Shown here: positions 36,001-51,000 of the stretch, in pieces
Numbering within the stretch: the stretch's first letter is position 1
Layout of the letters: the number at the start of each line of letters is the position of its first letter
NCBI RefSeq assembly: GCF_963576615.1
Contig: NC_088715.1
Location: 61,949,981-62,013,980, forward strand
Direction of reading: 5' to 3'
Length of the DNA: 64,000 nucleotides
From: Watersipora subatra
Lineage: Eukaryota > Bryozoa > Gymnolaemata > Cheilostomatida > Watersiporidae
Notes under the pieces: generated by a model
Seen by the model: the letters and a program-made list of their open reading frames with translations, nothing else
The model's database searches: none
What the model was told of the DNA's origin: nothing
Translations under genes and position numbers: made by a program

Positions 36001-39000
36001 ACGATTTTTTGGACACTTTTCTTCTGATCAGTTGATATTATGGGCTCGTGAAGATCAAATAATGTCAAAGTGGCAGTCAAATGGAGGTGGCGTTCAATTA
36101 GAGAGTGGCGGTCTATTTTTCAACCCTTCTCTCATGGTCGATTGAAGATGGCGTTCAAATAGAGGTGGCGTTCAATTAGAGATTTTACGGTATATGTAGC
36201 ATATATGATATATCTGTCAATTAATGTCTACGAATTTATTTAAATTTAGATGTACATATATCTATATATATATGTTAATGATGTCAGAAAAATCTGATAA
36301 CTCTAAATGCTGTAATATTTTTGTTGGTTTATTGGCCAAGTAATATTACACACCGATGTCACCTCGCTATAAGATGAGATATTTTCTGTGTTACAGCCAA
36401 GAAGCTGGTGATGGACTTCAGCAAGAAAAGAACTTTGTCAGGGGACCATATGAGGCTTCCCAGAACTTACCTTTCACAACCAGCGAGACATATAAGAAAT
36501 ACATTACTGATTTGCCTCTCTACCGTCGCCTGACCAAGAAGGATTTGGCCAATATGGAAGTTGATTCACAAAGTTTTGAGCTCATCAATGACCATCTTAC
36601 TAGACAGTGAGTAGATGCCTGATATGATCGTGTTGTGCTATCTTACTCGAGAGTAAGTCGTTACCTAATATGATCATGTGGTGCTCTCTTACTCGAGAAT
36701 GAGTCGATACCTGATATGATCGTGTTGTGCTATGGTACTCGAGAGTGAGTCAGTTCCTGATATGATCGTGTTGTGCTATCTTACTCTAGAGTGAGTCAAT
36801 TCCTGATATGATTGTGTTGTGCTATCTTACTCGAGAGTGAGTCGATATGTGGTATGATCATGTTGTGCTATCTTACTCGAGAGTGAGTCGACATTTGATA
36901 TGATCGTATTGTGCTATCTTACCTGAGCGTGAGTCGTTACCTGATATGATCGTGTTGTGCTATCTTACTCAAGAGTGAGTCGATACCTAATATGATAGTG
37001 TTGTGCTATCATACTCGAGAGTGAGTCGATGCGTGATATGATTGTGCTGTGCTATCTTACACGAGAGTGAGTCAAGCCCGATATGATCGTGTTGTGCTAT
37101 CTTACTCAAGAGTGAGTCGATGCCTGATATGATCGTGTTGTGCTATCTTACTCGAGAGTGAGTCGATATGTGACATGATCGTGTTGTGCTATCTTACTCG
37201 AGAGTGAGTCGACATTTGATATGATCGTATTGTGCTATCTTACCTGAGCGTGAGTCGTTACCTGATATGATCGTGTTGTGCTATCTTACTCAAGAGTGAG
37301 TCGATACCTAATATGATCGTGTTGTGCTATCTTACTCGAGAGTGAGTCGTTACCTGATATGATCGTGTTGTGCTATCTTACTCGAGAGTGAGTCGACATT
37401 TGATATGATCGTATTGTGCTATCTTACCTGAGCGTGAGTCGTTACCTGATATGATCGTGTTGTGCTATCTTACTCAAGAGTGAGTCGATACCTAATATGA
37501 TCGTGTTGTGCTATCTTACTCGAGAGTGAGTCGTTACCTGATATGATCGTGTTGTGCTATCTTATGAGCTGGAAGACGGTGTGTTGGACACTGCATGTGA
37601 TACTGTGTGCACATAGATGTAGCTTGGTATAAAGACAGTATACTGTACTCATTCGGTACATGCTTCCTTATTGTGACACTTGTAGTCAGCTGGAGACATT
37701 GCAAACGGAAGGGAAGGCTCTTCCCGTGGACGTCATGGCCAAGGTCTACGTGGCTGAGCTGCTTGCTGAGATATATTCTGTTTGCTCAATGCTTCCGAGA
37801 AGGAAGGCAGATAGTAAGTTTTCACATCAGGGTCTCACCAATGCCTCTTTCTTGGCTAAAGAACACATCCTTTATTCATTTTGTAGCGCCATAGTCATTG
37901 TACAGCTTTAATGGGTCACGTTATCCTGATGAACAAAAGAGGCGTGTGTATTTCTGTGGCAGGCTTAACCTTGTTGCTTAACCCGTTTCACCAATATCTT
38001 TCTTGGTTATAATTTTCAATAGTTAGATAAGCTTAGTATAACTTTGTTTTGAAAGTGGACTCCAAATATGCAGATAATAGCATTGTACTTTTGCGAGGTG
38101 AACTTTTTATAACTTACTCTAACATTTCAATTCATTTCATCATATCATGCATTTATGAAAATGCTAAGAACTAATGTTCAACAAGTTTAAAGGTTACTTG
38201 AATTTACATATTTTACTTTATTCTTGCATGAGAATATGTCACGCTGCAACCTTAAATATTTCTTTGGTTTAATGAACCAAAATTCTGTTGAAGTGGACAG
38301 TGAGTAAATACCTACTTCAAGCTACATAAATTCTTTGCTCTTACCTACCGTAGATGCAAATTCTGTAAAATCATCTAATCATTAAAACTTAAATAACACA
38401 CTGGGAAACTAATGGAAAAAATAGTATTTTGCTATTTCAAGTACTTCATGAAAGGTTGACTTGCAACAAAGTTCACATTACAGTTATTTGGTATGAAAAG
38501 ATTCACCGTGTCTTACTCTGTTGTATTGTAGGTGCCAAATATGTGGAAATGTGATTACAAGCTCTTAAAAGCACAAAAACGAACAGAAAATTGCAGCCAC
38601 AAGAGACCGCCGTAGTTTAGATTCCCTTTCCAAAACCGCTCAAATGGGATGTAGTTGTGAGAGATGGTTTTCGTTTACACTTTCTTGCAACCTTATTCGT
38701 CGAAATATTTTCACAAATATACTTCATGCATTCAATAAAACTATGTCTATTGTTGTTACACGTCTGTTTTATTGTCATCGTAATGCTGTCTCTTTTAGCA
38801 GTGATATCTTATAACCTACCGTAAAAATTCGTTTAATTCTTTAGCCTTAGCTTGAAGGAGTACATATCATTGTCTGATAATCATGACGAGCCTGTTGGTC
38901 ACTTGTGATAATCGAAAAGTGCTGCAGAAATTATTTGCGAAGTATTGGGTCACATGATCAGATTACGACCTGCCAATTAGACCAAACCGAAACAAAACTG

Positions 39001-42000
39001 GAAAGTAGCGAGCATCTATATTTGATACGAGGTCTTCGGTAAAACCCGAAGTGTTTGTCATAAATTAGTACTATGATAAGTTTTATATTGAGCTTTGTAA
39101 TGGCCTTTCAATTTACGTGAGAACATGCGTGACAAGACGGTAACCAAATTTTGTGGTTACGTCATCGAAATAAAGAGATTCCAATCTACGGCTGGCTGCT
39201 TTTCGTTTATGAACTTTTAAGAGCTTGTAATCACTTCCACACATTTGGCACCTACAACAAAACAGAGTAAGACATGGTGAATCTTTTGATACCATTTAAC
39301 TGTAATGTGAATTTTGTTGCAAGTCAACCTACAAAAACGACTTACAGTTTCAACACAAAAGTGCAAAAATGAAACTATAATTTATTCAAAACCATTTTTA
39401 CTTGTTTAAATAAATAAAATTGCGTTATTGTAGCCATTATGAATAGATTTGATTTGGATGTTCAAATATTCTGCATTATTCTGTTTGTAATATTTTAACA
39501 ATCGCATTTCCAACAAACTCAATCAAATTATATCAAAGTGGGATATGAATAAACCTGTAATTATATTGGTAATAAAATAGTACTTATCATCACATATGTG
39601 TGTCTAAGGTGAAGAGACTTCTACTAAAGCCTATGGCAGGAAAACACTGCTGTAATAATGTGCTATCAGTAATGTGTGTTAGTTGTATGGATAGTCAGCT
39701 ACATAAACACAACTACAGTATTTTACAGGGTTGGCATTTTTCTCGTTAAAAAAAACTGTTTTTTCAGGGCAGTTGGAAAAACTGGTAAAAACCGGGAAAA
39801 ACTGGTAAAAACCGGGAAAAACTGGTAAAAACCGGGAAAAACTGGCAAAAACCGGGAAAAACTGGTAAAAACCGGGAAAAACTGGCAAAAACCGGGAACA
39901 GCTGGTAAAAACTGGGAGCGACTGAGAAATAATATAAGGCCAGAATTTTTTATCCAAATATTTTGCTAAACAATGAAATTTAATAAAAATGGAAAATGGG
40001 ACTAAACAATTAGTTGTGTGATTCCATATTTATATCAATCAATAGCAATGGAAATAAAATAGTGTTTAAAAGTGGGAAAAATTAGAATAAATCAACACCC
40101 AAGAAACGAGCCAACGTTAAATAACGATGAGCCTTTTACAGTCCAATAATAAAACTGTTTTGACGTGTATTGCTTAGCACTTTTTCCTTAGTGCAGACCA
40201 AACTTCGAGGCTTGGTGGAGTGGAGAAAGCATCCAAACTGGTAGCTTGATACCAAAACCTAAAAACAATTCCTTGAGGGCAGGATTTGGCTGAATACGAA
40301 GATAACTTCTCTAAGACAATCAATTCTCAATATTCTAATCCGTTTGTTCAGTTCACCGGTCTCCACTACTTGGCATTACCTTCATGTGTTTTCGTTTTTC
40401 AATTATTTTCTAATTGTTGTATTATGCTTACTGTCATGTTTCACACATATCAATTTTGCTTTTCTTTCAATATTACTATTTAATATATGTAAATAAACAA
40501 ATATTATCTTGTGATCTGGTATTTTCATTCAATATTTAGTAAATAAACCAATTATAAAAGTTATGCGCTTTCTTAGCCTGTGTACTGTTAAAAAGTTATA
40601 AAGAAGCTCTATGACAGCTAATGGTATAAGTGTATTATTATTCTTTGCTAAAGCATTAGCCAACTTGTCAAAAAAGAGGTTTTTTAGTTTTTATCGTTTT
40701 TCCCACTTTTAGACAAAAATGAGTTTTCCCGGGATGGTAAAAACCGGTATAAACCGGCGGTAATAACCGACATGGGAAATGCTATGCCAACCCGGTATTT
40801 TGTTTGTTGCTTAACTGCTCTACTACAGCTCAAGCTGTCTATCGATAGTAAGTTGTTTCACAAGAAAAAAGAAGTTGTCTCCTCTTTAGTCATTTTTAAA
40901 TGTGTAGGCTTTGCCGCTGCCACAATTTCAAGACATGATTTGTAAAAGGCTATTTGCCAGTTGAAGAATATTTCATGTTGCGATGCTCTTGGGTAGGCTT
41001 AAAGTTTACTTGACTAAATTGGTAGATGTGTTTCCCTTAATGGTTCATTTAGTGTTGCTATTAGTCAGCAGTAAGTAGCATTGCCGTTGTTATATACCAC
41101 TTTATGTTACAGGTCAAGTTGATGTCGAGGAGTATTTGGTGCAGGCAGAAACAGCCATAGAGATCTACTCAATGATATTCGACCAGACTGAGGTCTACCT
41201 CCTGCCCTCCCTCATCACCGAACGTCAAATGCTCATTATGAGGCTCAAAGCTGTAAATAATGAGCATGATGTAAATGATATTCGATGCAGATTGGAAAGT
41301 AAGAATATATGTATCTATAAATCTCAGTGTTTGTCTTTTTGTTTTCATCCCTGTGTCCAGTTATAGCGATTAAAATCTAATGATGAAAAATCCGCTTTGA
41401 AGAGAATTTCAACTCCCGACATTCAAATCGCAATTCTCGTAAGAAGTGCACCTAACAACTAGACTAAGCCATTCTTAATATTTCTGCTGCTCCTACATAC
41501 AACAGGTATATCAGGTATATCCTTATCGCAATTGAACACACTAAATATGCCAGGTAAGGCTAAGGTAAGGCTAAAATGTTAAGGCTAAGGCTAAAAAATT
41601 AAACGAATTTTTACGGTAAGTTATAAGATATCACTGCTAAAAGTGACAGCAATACAATGACGATAAAACAGACACGTAAGAACAATAAACATGGTTTTAT
41701 TGAATGCGTAAAGTATATTTGTGATAATATTTCAACGAATAAGGTTGCATGAAAGTGTAAACGGAAACCATCTCCAACAACTACGTCACATTTGAGCCAT
41801 TTTGGAAAGAGAATCCAAACTACGGCGGTCTCGTGTGGCTGCGATTAACTGTTGGTTTTTGAGCTTTTAAAAGCTTGTAATCACATTTCCACATTTTTGG
41901 CACCTAAAACACAACAGAGTAAGACATGGTGAATCTTTTGATACCAAATAACTGTAATGTGACCTTCAAAGGTCTGTAGTCAACCTTTAAAGGCGATTCT

Positions 42001-45000
42001 CTCGTTACTACATGGCTGGTAAGGAAGTTATCATCAGAAATCTCCTCGTGGCTTACTATTGCCAAGTATTGCCGGTTAGCCAAAAATTTGTGCTCGTAAA
42101 GGCGGTCTTTTCCTTTTATAAAACAAATATATTCTCCTCGTTAGCAGCTGCAGTCACTTCTACCTCAATTTCAAGACCTCCCTGAATGATTGGTGATCTT
42201 CTAAGAATGACATCTACCACCCTTGCAGTCATTGTGCCTCCATGTATGATGAAAATATCTCTCACACAAGCAAATAACGAAGCGGTAGGGATGGAAAAAT
42301 AAATATTGCGTTTTACCGAAGAACCAAAGTAAAATTCAACCAATTTAGTAAATGGTTTTGAAAAAACTCATTACTTACCACAAGATCTTAGTTCATCAAA
42401 GGCCTCCAAATCGATTACTACTCGTGAAAACCTCTGGAAGCAACAAAAAATTTATAGCTTAGCATGATCGACTCGTAGTTGTAAGCTAAATAGAAACCGA
42501 AACAAGCGGTGTGCGCATGCTCTATGCTAGCCGCAATAAAGTTAACTTTTCATAGAGAGTGACAGCGTTCAGCCGCGAATAAATTAATCCGCGAATATGC
42601 CTGAAAAAGGTAATTTGCGCGAAACTCAACTCCGCTAATAAATTCATCCTGTAGGGTATATACATGTACATATATGAGCAGGAATAGTTAGCAGAAACTA
42701 AAATTGTGAATGCCCGGCATTGCCTGCGCATTCACAATTTTGGTTTCTCGTTAGCCGAGAACACATTTGGTTCAAGCAGATATAGATCTACTTTCACCAA
42801 ATGATAACTGCAGAAAGCATTTTGAAGTTATCTTACGTATATAAAATACTTCGCATTTACATTATATACTCTACATCACATGTACATTACATACTTCACA
42901 TTTACATTATATACTCTACATCACATGTACATTACATACTTCACATTTACATTATATACTCTACATCACATGTACATTACATACTTCACATTTACATTAT
43001 ATACTCTACATCACATGTACATTACACGCTTCACATTTACATTATATACTCTACATCACATGTACATTACATACTTCACATTTACATTATATACTCTACA
43101 TCACATGTACATTACATACTTCACATTTACATTATATACTCTACATCACATGTACATTACATGCTTCACATTTACATTATATACTCTACATCACATATAC
43201 ATTACATGCTTCACATTTACATTATATACTCTACATCACATGTACATTACATACTTCACATTTACATTATATACTCTACATCACATATACATTATATACT
43301 TCACATTTACATTATACACTCTACATCACATATACATTATATACTTCACATTTACATTATATACTCTACATCACATGTACATTACATGCTTCACATTTAC
43401 ATTATATACTCTACATCACATGTACATTACATACTTCACATTTACATTATATACTCTACATCACATATACATTATATACTTCACATTTACATTATACACT
43501 CTACATCACATATACATTATATACTTCACATTTACATTATATACTCTACATCACATGTACATTACATGCTTCACATTTCCATTATATACTCTACATCACA
43601 TGTACATTACATACTTCACATTTACATTATATATTCTACATCACATGTACATTACATACTTCACATTTACATTATATACTCTACACTACATATACATTAT
43701 ATACTTCACATTTACATTATATACTCTACATCACATATACATTACATACTTGACATTTACATTATATAGTCTACATCACATGTACATTACATACTTCACA
43801 TTTACATTATATACTCTACATCACATGTACATTACATGCTTCACATTTACATTATATACTCTACATCACATATACATTACATACTTCACATTTACATTAT
43901 ATACTCTACATCACATATACATTACATACTTGACATTTACATTATATAGTCTACATCACATGTACATTACATACTTCACATTTACATTATATACTCTACA
44001 TCACATGTACATTACATGCTTCACATTTAAATTATATACTCTACATCACATATACATTACATACTTCACATTTACATTATATACTCTACATCACATGTAC
44101 ATTACATACTTCACATTTACATTATATACTCTACATCACATGTACATTACATGCTTCACATTTACATTATATATTCTACATCACATGTACATTACATACT
44201 TCACATTTACATTATATACTCTACACCACATATACATTATATACTTCACATATACATTATATACTCTACATCACATATACATTACATACTTGACATTTAC
44301 ATTATATAGTCTACATCACATGTATATTACATACTTCACATTTACATTATATACTCTACATCACATGTACATTACATGCTTCACATTTACATTATATACT
44401 CTACATCACATATACATTACATACTTCACATTTACATTATATACTCTACATCACATATATATTACATACTTCACATTTACATTATATACTCTACATCACA
44501 TATACATTATACACTTCACATATACATTATATACTCTACATCACATATACATTACATACTTGACATTTACATTATATAGTCTACATCACATGTATATTAC
44601 ATACTTCACATTTACATTATATACTCTACATCACATGTACATTACATACTTCACATTTACATTATATACTCTACATCACATATACATTACATACTTCACA
44701 TTTACATTATATACTCTACATCACATGTATATTACATGCTTCACATTTACATTATATACTCTACATCACATATACATTATATACTTCACATATACATTAT
44801 ATACTCTACATCACATATACATTACATACTTGACATTTACATTATATAGTCTACATCACATGTACATTACATACTTCACATTTACATTATATACTCTACA
44901 CCACATATACATTATATACTTCACATTTACATTATATACTCTACATCACATATACATTACATACTTCACATTTACATTATATATTCTACATCACATGTAC

Positions 45001-48000
45001 ATTACATACTTCACATTTACATTATATACTCTACACCACATATACATTATATACTTCACATTTACATTATATACTCTACATCACATGTACATTACATACT
45101 TCACATTTACATTATATACTCTACATCACATATACATTACATGCTTCACATTTACATTATATATTCTACATCAGATATACATTACATACTTCACATTTAC
45201 ATTATATACTCTACATCACATATACATTACATACTTGACATTTACATTATATACTCTACACCACATATACATTATATACTTCACATTTACATTATATACT
45301 CTACATCACATATACATTACATCCTTGACATTTACATTATATACTCTACATCACATGTACATTACATACTTCACATTTACATTATATACTCTACATCACA
45401 TATACATTACATGCTTCACATTTACATTATATATTCTACATCACATATACATTACATACTTCACATTTACATTATATACTCTACATCACATATACATTAT
45501 ATACTTCACATTTACATTATATACTCTACATCACATATACATTACATGCTTCACATTTACATTATATACTCTACATCACATATATATTACACACTTCACA
45601 TTTACATTATATACTCTACCTTACATGTACATAACATACTTCACATTTACATTATATATTCTACATCACATATACATTATATACGTCACATTTACATTAT
45701 ATACTCTACAACACATGTACATTGTATACTTCACATTTACATTATATACTCTACATCACATATACATTACATACTTCACATTTACATTATATACTCTACA
45801 TCACATATACATTCTCCCAACCCAGTTTCTATCAAAAGATTTTAATTGTCGACATGAAGCATTTTACATTCTCGCAATCACAAGTTATTGTCAATTACAC
45901 CATTACGTCTGTCAAATTGCTAAGTAACTCTAGTTATCAAAGTTTTCAAGTGATGTATTAGCATGCTCATTGTATTATATTGTATATATTCTTTTATTTG
46001 GTAATTGTCCATATAGATTTGTCAAAAGTGGGTTACCAACCTAAAAAGCGTTCGGCTTATGAGGCGGGACTCTTTAGATCAAACATATTGAAGGACACAT
46101 ACCACTCTCTTCTATGCATGCAGTATGCCATCATTGGTCTAGGTAAGTGCAGATGTAAAAATACAAGTGAACTCACAGTAAGTTACATATGTATGTCACC
46201 CAAACTTTTCATCTTGCTTGCTAATGTAACTACATTAAAAGTCTTGTTTCATGTATCTATTCTCAGGTTAACCATTGTCTCATGTTCTAATCTCAGTTTA
46301 AACGTAGTCACTAAGCTGTTGATAACTTCTTATCTATGTTATTAGCATATACAGTGAAACTCGGCTAACTTGACCTTCACGGGACCGAGAGAAAGTGTTC
46401 GAGTTATCAGAACGTTCAAGTTATGAGAACACTGTCACAAGTGCATGTACTTATCAGTACATATACAAACTATATATAAATTAAAAGAATAGGTTGATTG
46501 CTGCCAGTTAAGGGGCTTCTCATGTCATGAGAAGGGGCGAAAATCTGTTGTGAGTTAACGAAGTCAAGGTCGAGTTATTTGGAGCAATTTTTCATTGTGT
46601 GGGAATGGACCAAACAAATCCGTTCGAGTTAACCATGTGTTCGAGCTATCCGAGGGCGAGTTATCCGAGTTTCACCGTATTAGTTATGACAATGGGGCTG
46701 GTAACCATTTAAGGCCTATAGCAATCATCGTGTCACACCTAAGTATGTGATACTTGAATACTTGTTTTTTGAATTGATGTCTGGGTGTATATTGGCTTAT
46801 AACTGTGTAGATGTTGCTAAACATTCGATTTACGGGGTTATTCAGGACCGTTATTTATTATTTGATGATCAAAAACTCGCTAAAGATTTGGTCAAGTTTC
46901 TCATTGTTTGTTGTTCAACTTTTGGAGGGTTATTCCATTTTGATAGCTAACAGGAATCTGAACAATTTTCCAACAACACGTGGGTCTGAAATCATATATA
47001 GTCACAGACAAGAATCAGTTTCACTTTCCAACACACAGCAGTAGCATTTGAGAAAAATGAGCTTTCCTGAATGTTACAGGTTGACTTGCAACAAAATTCG
47101 CATTACAGTTATTTGATATCAAAAGATTCACCATGTCTTACTCTGTTGTGTTGTAGGTGCCAAATATGTGGAAATGTGATTACAAGCTCTTAAAAGCTCA
47201 AAAAATAACAGTTAATCGCCGCCATCACGAAACCGCCGTAGATTGGAATCAATTTATTTCTTTGACATACTAAATCCATTTGGTTATTGTTTTGGATGTT
47301 CTCATGTGAATTAAAAGGCCAATAACAGGCTCAATATAAAACTTTTCGTAGCACTAGTTTATGACCAACACTTCGGGTTTTACTAAAAAGCCCGTATCAA
47401 ATATAGATGTTCGCTATTTTACAGTTTTGTTTCGGCTTGGTCTATTCGCCTAGTCATAATCTGATCATGTGACCTATACTTCCTGCCAAACAGCGCGAAT
47501 AATTTCTGTAGCATTTTTCGACTAATACAGGTGACCAACAGGCTTCTCATGTTTATCAGAGAATGATATGCACTCCTTCGAGCTAAGGTTAAAAAATTAA
47601 ACAAATTTTCACGGTAGGTTTTGAGATATCAGTGCTCCAAGTGACAGCATTACAATGCTGATGAAATAGACCTGTAAGAACAATAGACATGGTTTTATTG
47701 AATGCGTGAAGTATATTTGTGAAAATATTTCAACGAATGAGGTTGCATGAAAGTGTCAACAGAAGCCATCGTGTTCATCTTATGTCCCATTTGAGCCGTT
47801 TTGGAAAGAGGTTCTTATCTACGGCAGTTTTGTGATGACGGGGATTAACCGTTCATTTTTGAGCTTTTAAGAGCTTGTAATCACATTTCCATATTTTGCA
47901 CTTACAACACAGCAGAGTAAGACATGGCGAATCTTTTGATACCAAATAATTTTTATGCAAATTTTGTTGCAAGTAGACCTTTAAGATTGTTGTTGCCGCA

Positions 48001-51000
48001 GACTACTCTTTGTTTCTATGTGAATTCTATGTTAGGAGATTGACAAGGTTCAAAGATTGTATGACGCTCTATGTTGGTCCTGCTTGGCTCTACTAGAAGA
48101 CACTAATAGATTCCAGAATCTTATGCAGGTCGACTGCACGAATTCTCTAATGAGGAGACATTTTACGATAGAGGACGAGGAATGTTCAGAGAAGTACTAG
48201 ACCTTGCTGAACAGCAAGTCTACAAACACAGCGCCCTTTGTTTTTCTTACAAGTTAGTAGTTGTGCCCTCCTTCACACACTTGCTAGTTGTATCTATGAG
48301 CACTCTGGCAAGAGTTGTTTCCGCCCGTATAAAATTAGATAATGACTTAGTCATTTATCATAGATTCTTGAAGCTTGGAAAACGCCTACATTGGTTTAAG
48401 AATATTATATTGTTATATAATCAATGGTATATCTATAAATATAAATCGTTCATCTGTCCAGTTATAGCGATAAAGTTTTAGCGACGAGAAATCACCTTCG
48501 TATTGGATTTAAATGCGCGAAATTCAAATCGCTAGTCTACCAACAAATGTGTGAAGCTGTAAGACTAAGTCATTCTTATAATTTCTATTGCTTACCATAT
48601 ATGTACTGTGTATCCTGTTCGCGCATGTCAAATGTACACTTTTTATTATTAATATTACCTTTTGCGTTTATTATTTTTTGTATTTTTAAAGTTAGTTTTT
48701 TACCATTACCTATTTTTTCAATTTGTAATTTTCAAATGTACTGTTTCAATTTCAAATTAGCCGATACACTCATATTTTCGACTTCGGTAGATGTGTAAAA
48801 GCTAAACGCTTTTTACGTGGACAAATATCATTATTTGGAGTAGGAAATGCCTCTACATTCTCTCTCCATTCGGTCGGAAGAAGTATCAGACAAAGAAAGT
48901 CTGACATCTCATTTTTACGTTTTGACCAGTATTAAAGAAGTGCCAATATCGTCCATCAAAACTTTGAATACAGTTAGCTTCTTCTACAACAGCCTTTTTT
49001 TATACACATACTTCCATTGGCTCGATGATTATTTGTCCTCTTGATTTATTTGAACTGTGCAAAAACACTTTTCTCATGATATGAAGTTTAAAAGTTAGAA
49101 GGTTAAACGTTGTATATCTATAAATCTCAAAGTCTGTCATTCCATCTTTCCAGCTATAGCTATAAAAATCTAGGAGTGAAAGATCCGTGTCCGGCTGGAT
49201 TTGATCTCAGAACCTTCCATTCACCAGGCGATAAACTAACCAATTATGTTACATGAGATGCAACTGTTTCCATAGGCAATATGAGCCGTTTTCTCACAAA
49301 GTCCGCTGTTCGGTGTGTCCAGCAATAGCTGAACACACCGAATATTTAGGAATGAAATATTCGCTTCCACTTTATTTGATCTCGGAATCTTTCGCTCACC
49401 AGATAATAATCTTACTAATTAGGCTACGCAAAATGGAACAAATTCATTAGGCGATATGAGTCGTTATGTCGCTTAAAATACGCATAGCACTCTGCGTACG
49501 CAACGCCACCAAAGCTTGCTCTCACGGCTCTTATTATTAAATTTAGCAATATGGTTAGTAACATATTTAAATTAGTCATTGGCATGTGCCAGGCTAGTAG
49601 CAGGCAACTACATCAACTGTCACTGTTAATAAGCTGTCTTTTAATACACATGCAACGCTGGGCATTTGGCTGTTAAATAAAAATAAGCTTTTTGCGCAAA
49701 AACTATTTTATTACCAGAGCAACGCCGGACATTCAACTAGTTATAACTTGATGAAGCTTCATAACTAGTCATCTAGTTATGAAGCTGCTTGAATAGACCT
49801 AATAATCAGTTGTCTGTGTCTGTTCCCGCAATTTCCCATGTCTGTCACTGACTGTTCTCACAATAAACTACTCCTTCTTTGTATATATTACAAACTATTT
49901 ATTACAATTTTAGTAACTTTTCTGACTTTGAAATACACAGGAACTTTGCGAAATTCCTGTCCAGTTGCAAGAAGCACCGTGAGGCGGTGATCCACATACT
50001 TACTGCCATGCTTGAGCTGCACATGTCACTCACGAATGTTAATGGCGCAGGAAATGCTGACCCAAATAACCCTCACCCAGAGTTTACACATCCCCGATTC
50101 AAAGAGCTTTACTCAAGCCTTGTGCCATACTATGACAAGTTTTACCAGGAAAGGTCAGTATCGGTGGTGAGCAGTTGTCTTCACTTACTAGAAGTTGTAC
50201 TGCTACAAACTCATACCAACCGTTGCTAGCTAGTAAATATTTCAAGTCAGGTTATTTCAGTTCATCCAAAGGAGCAAGAGTTTTATATACTTGAGTAGTC
50301 ATTAATGTGTCGGTGGACAATTAGTGTCTAGTTAGCTGAGCTGCCTCAATTCAAACTCAGATCAAAGTTATATGTATCTGTGTATAATCAGCTTTTACCT
50401 GAAAATGTTATAATTTTATGATATAAAAATCACAAAAAGTCCTATGCCAAATATTGCCGCAATAAACATTCCTCAAGTAAATGATTAATCCACACGCTCT
50501 GATTCTCAGTCAAAAGAAGTTAATTATCTGGATATTAGTGAATTATAGTATAAAGTATATGGGAGTATAGCGTATTGGAAGATACTTATTTGAATGTTGG
50601 TAAAGTTGTTAATTTCATAAGCAGTAAACTTTCTTGGATTTAGAAATTCCATCCAAAAATTAACTGAATAGTCATCTGGAAGGACAATAGACAACAGCAC
50701 CTAAGTGCTGACAGAGACTGATTATTTGAACCAGGTTGTTCACACCAATCTTCCGGTAGTTACCTCGATGGCCCAATCATGTTCACATGATAAGATCATC
50801 CAGTTGGCGGCAATAGATTGGCGTTACATGAATGGCTATTAATGGTTAATACATCAGCAAGGAATCGACAGATTGTACGAATGTACTCATGGCTCCTGCA
50901 TTTGCTTCGCTATATGCATTAGGGAGAAGGTCGTGGAGAAAAGAGGGCGGGCAAGGATAAACGATGAGAGACTGCTCAGTGTTGATACGGCTGAGTTTGA

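Larger units (their letters stand above)
30754..36396. other. Intron 6 of the central gene
   Basis: A 5.6-kb intron. Bases 30754-32210 show no gene or clear element (a small hairpin near 31755-31770, AATATGCTAGG-type). The rest is occupied by the Tigger relic, the nested hAT element and the TA-flanked MITE listed separately. A TA-rich stretch follows at 36190-36270. Confidence 0.6.

Noticed and set aside
39679..39957. Minus-strand frame rich in PVFTSFSRFL
   Set aside because: Translation of the 20-bp subterminal repeats of a hAT-like element.
42880..45927. 1015-residue open frame, the longest in the window
   Set aside because: Same 45-bp array; no domain, low complexity, and positioned between exon 9 and exon 10 of the gene model.
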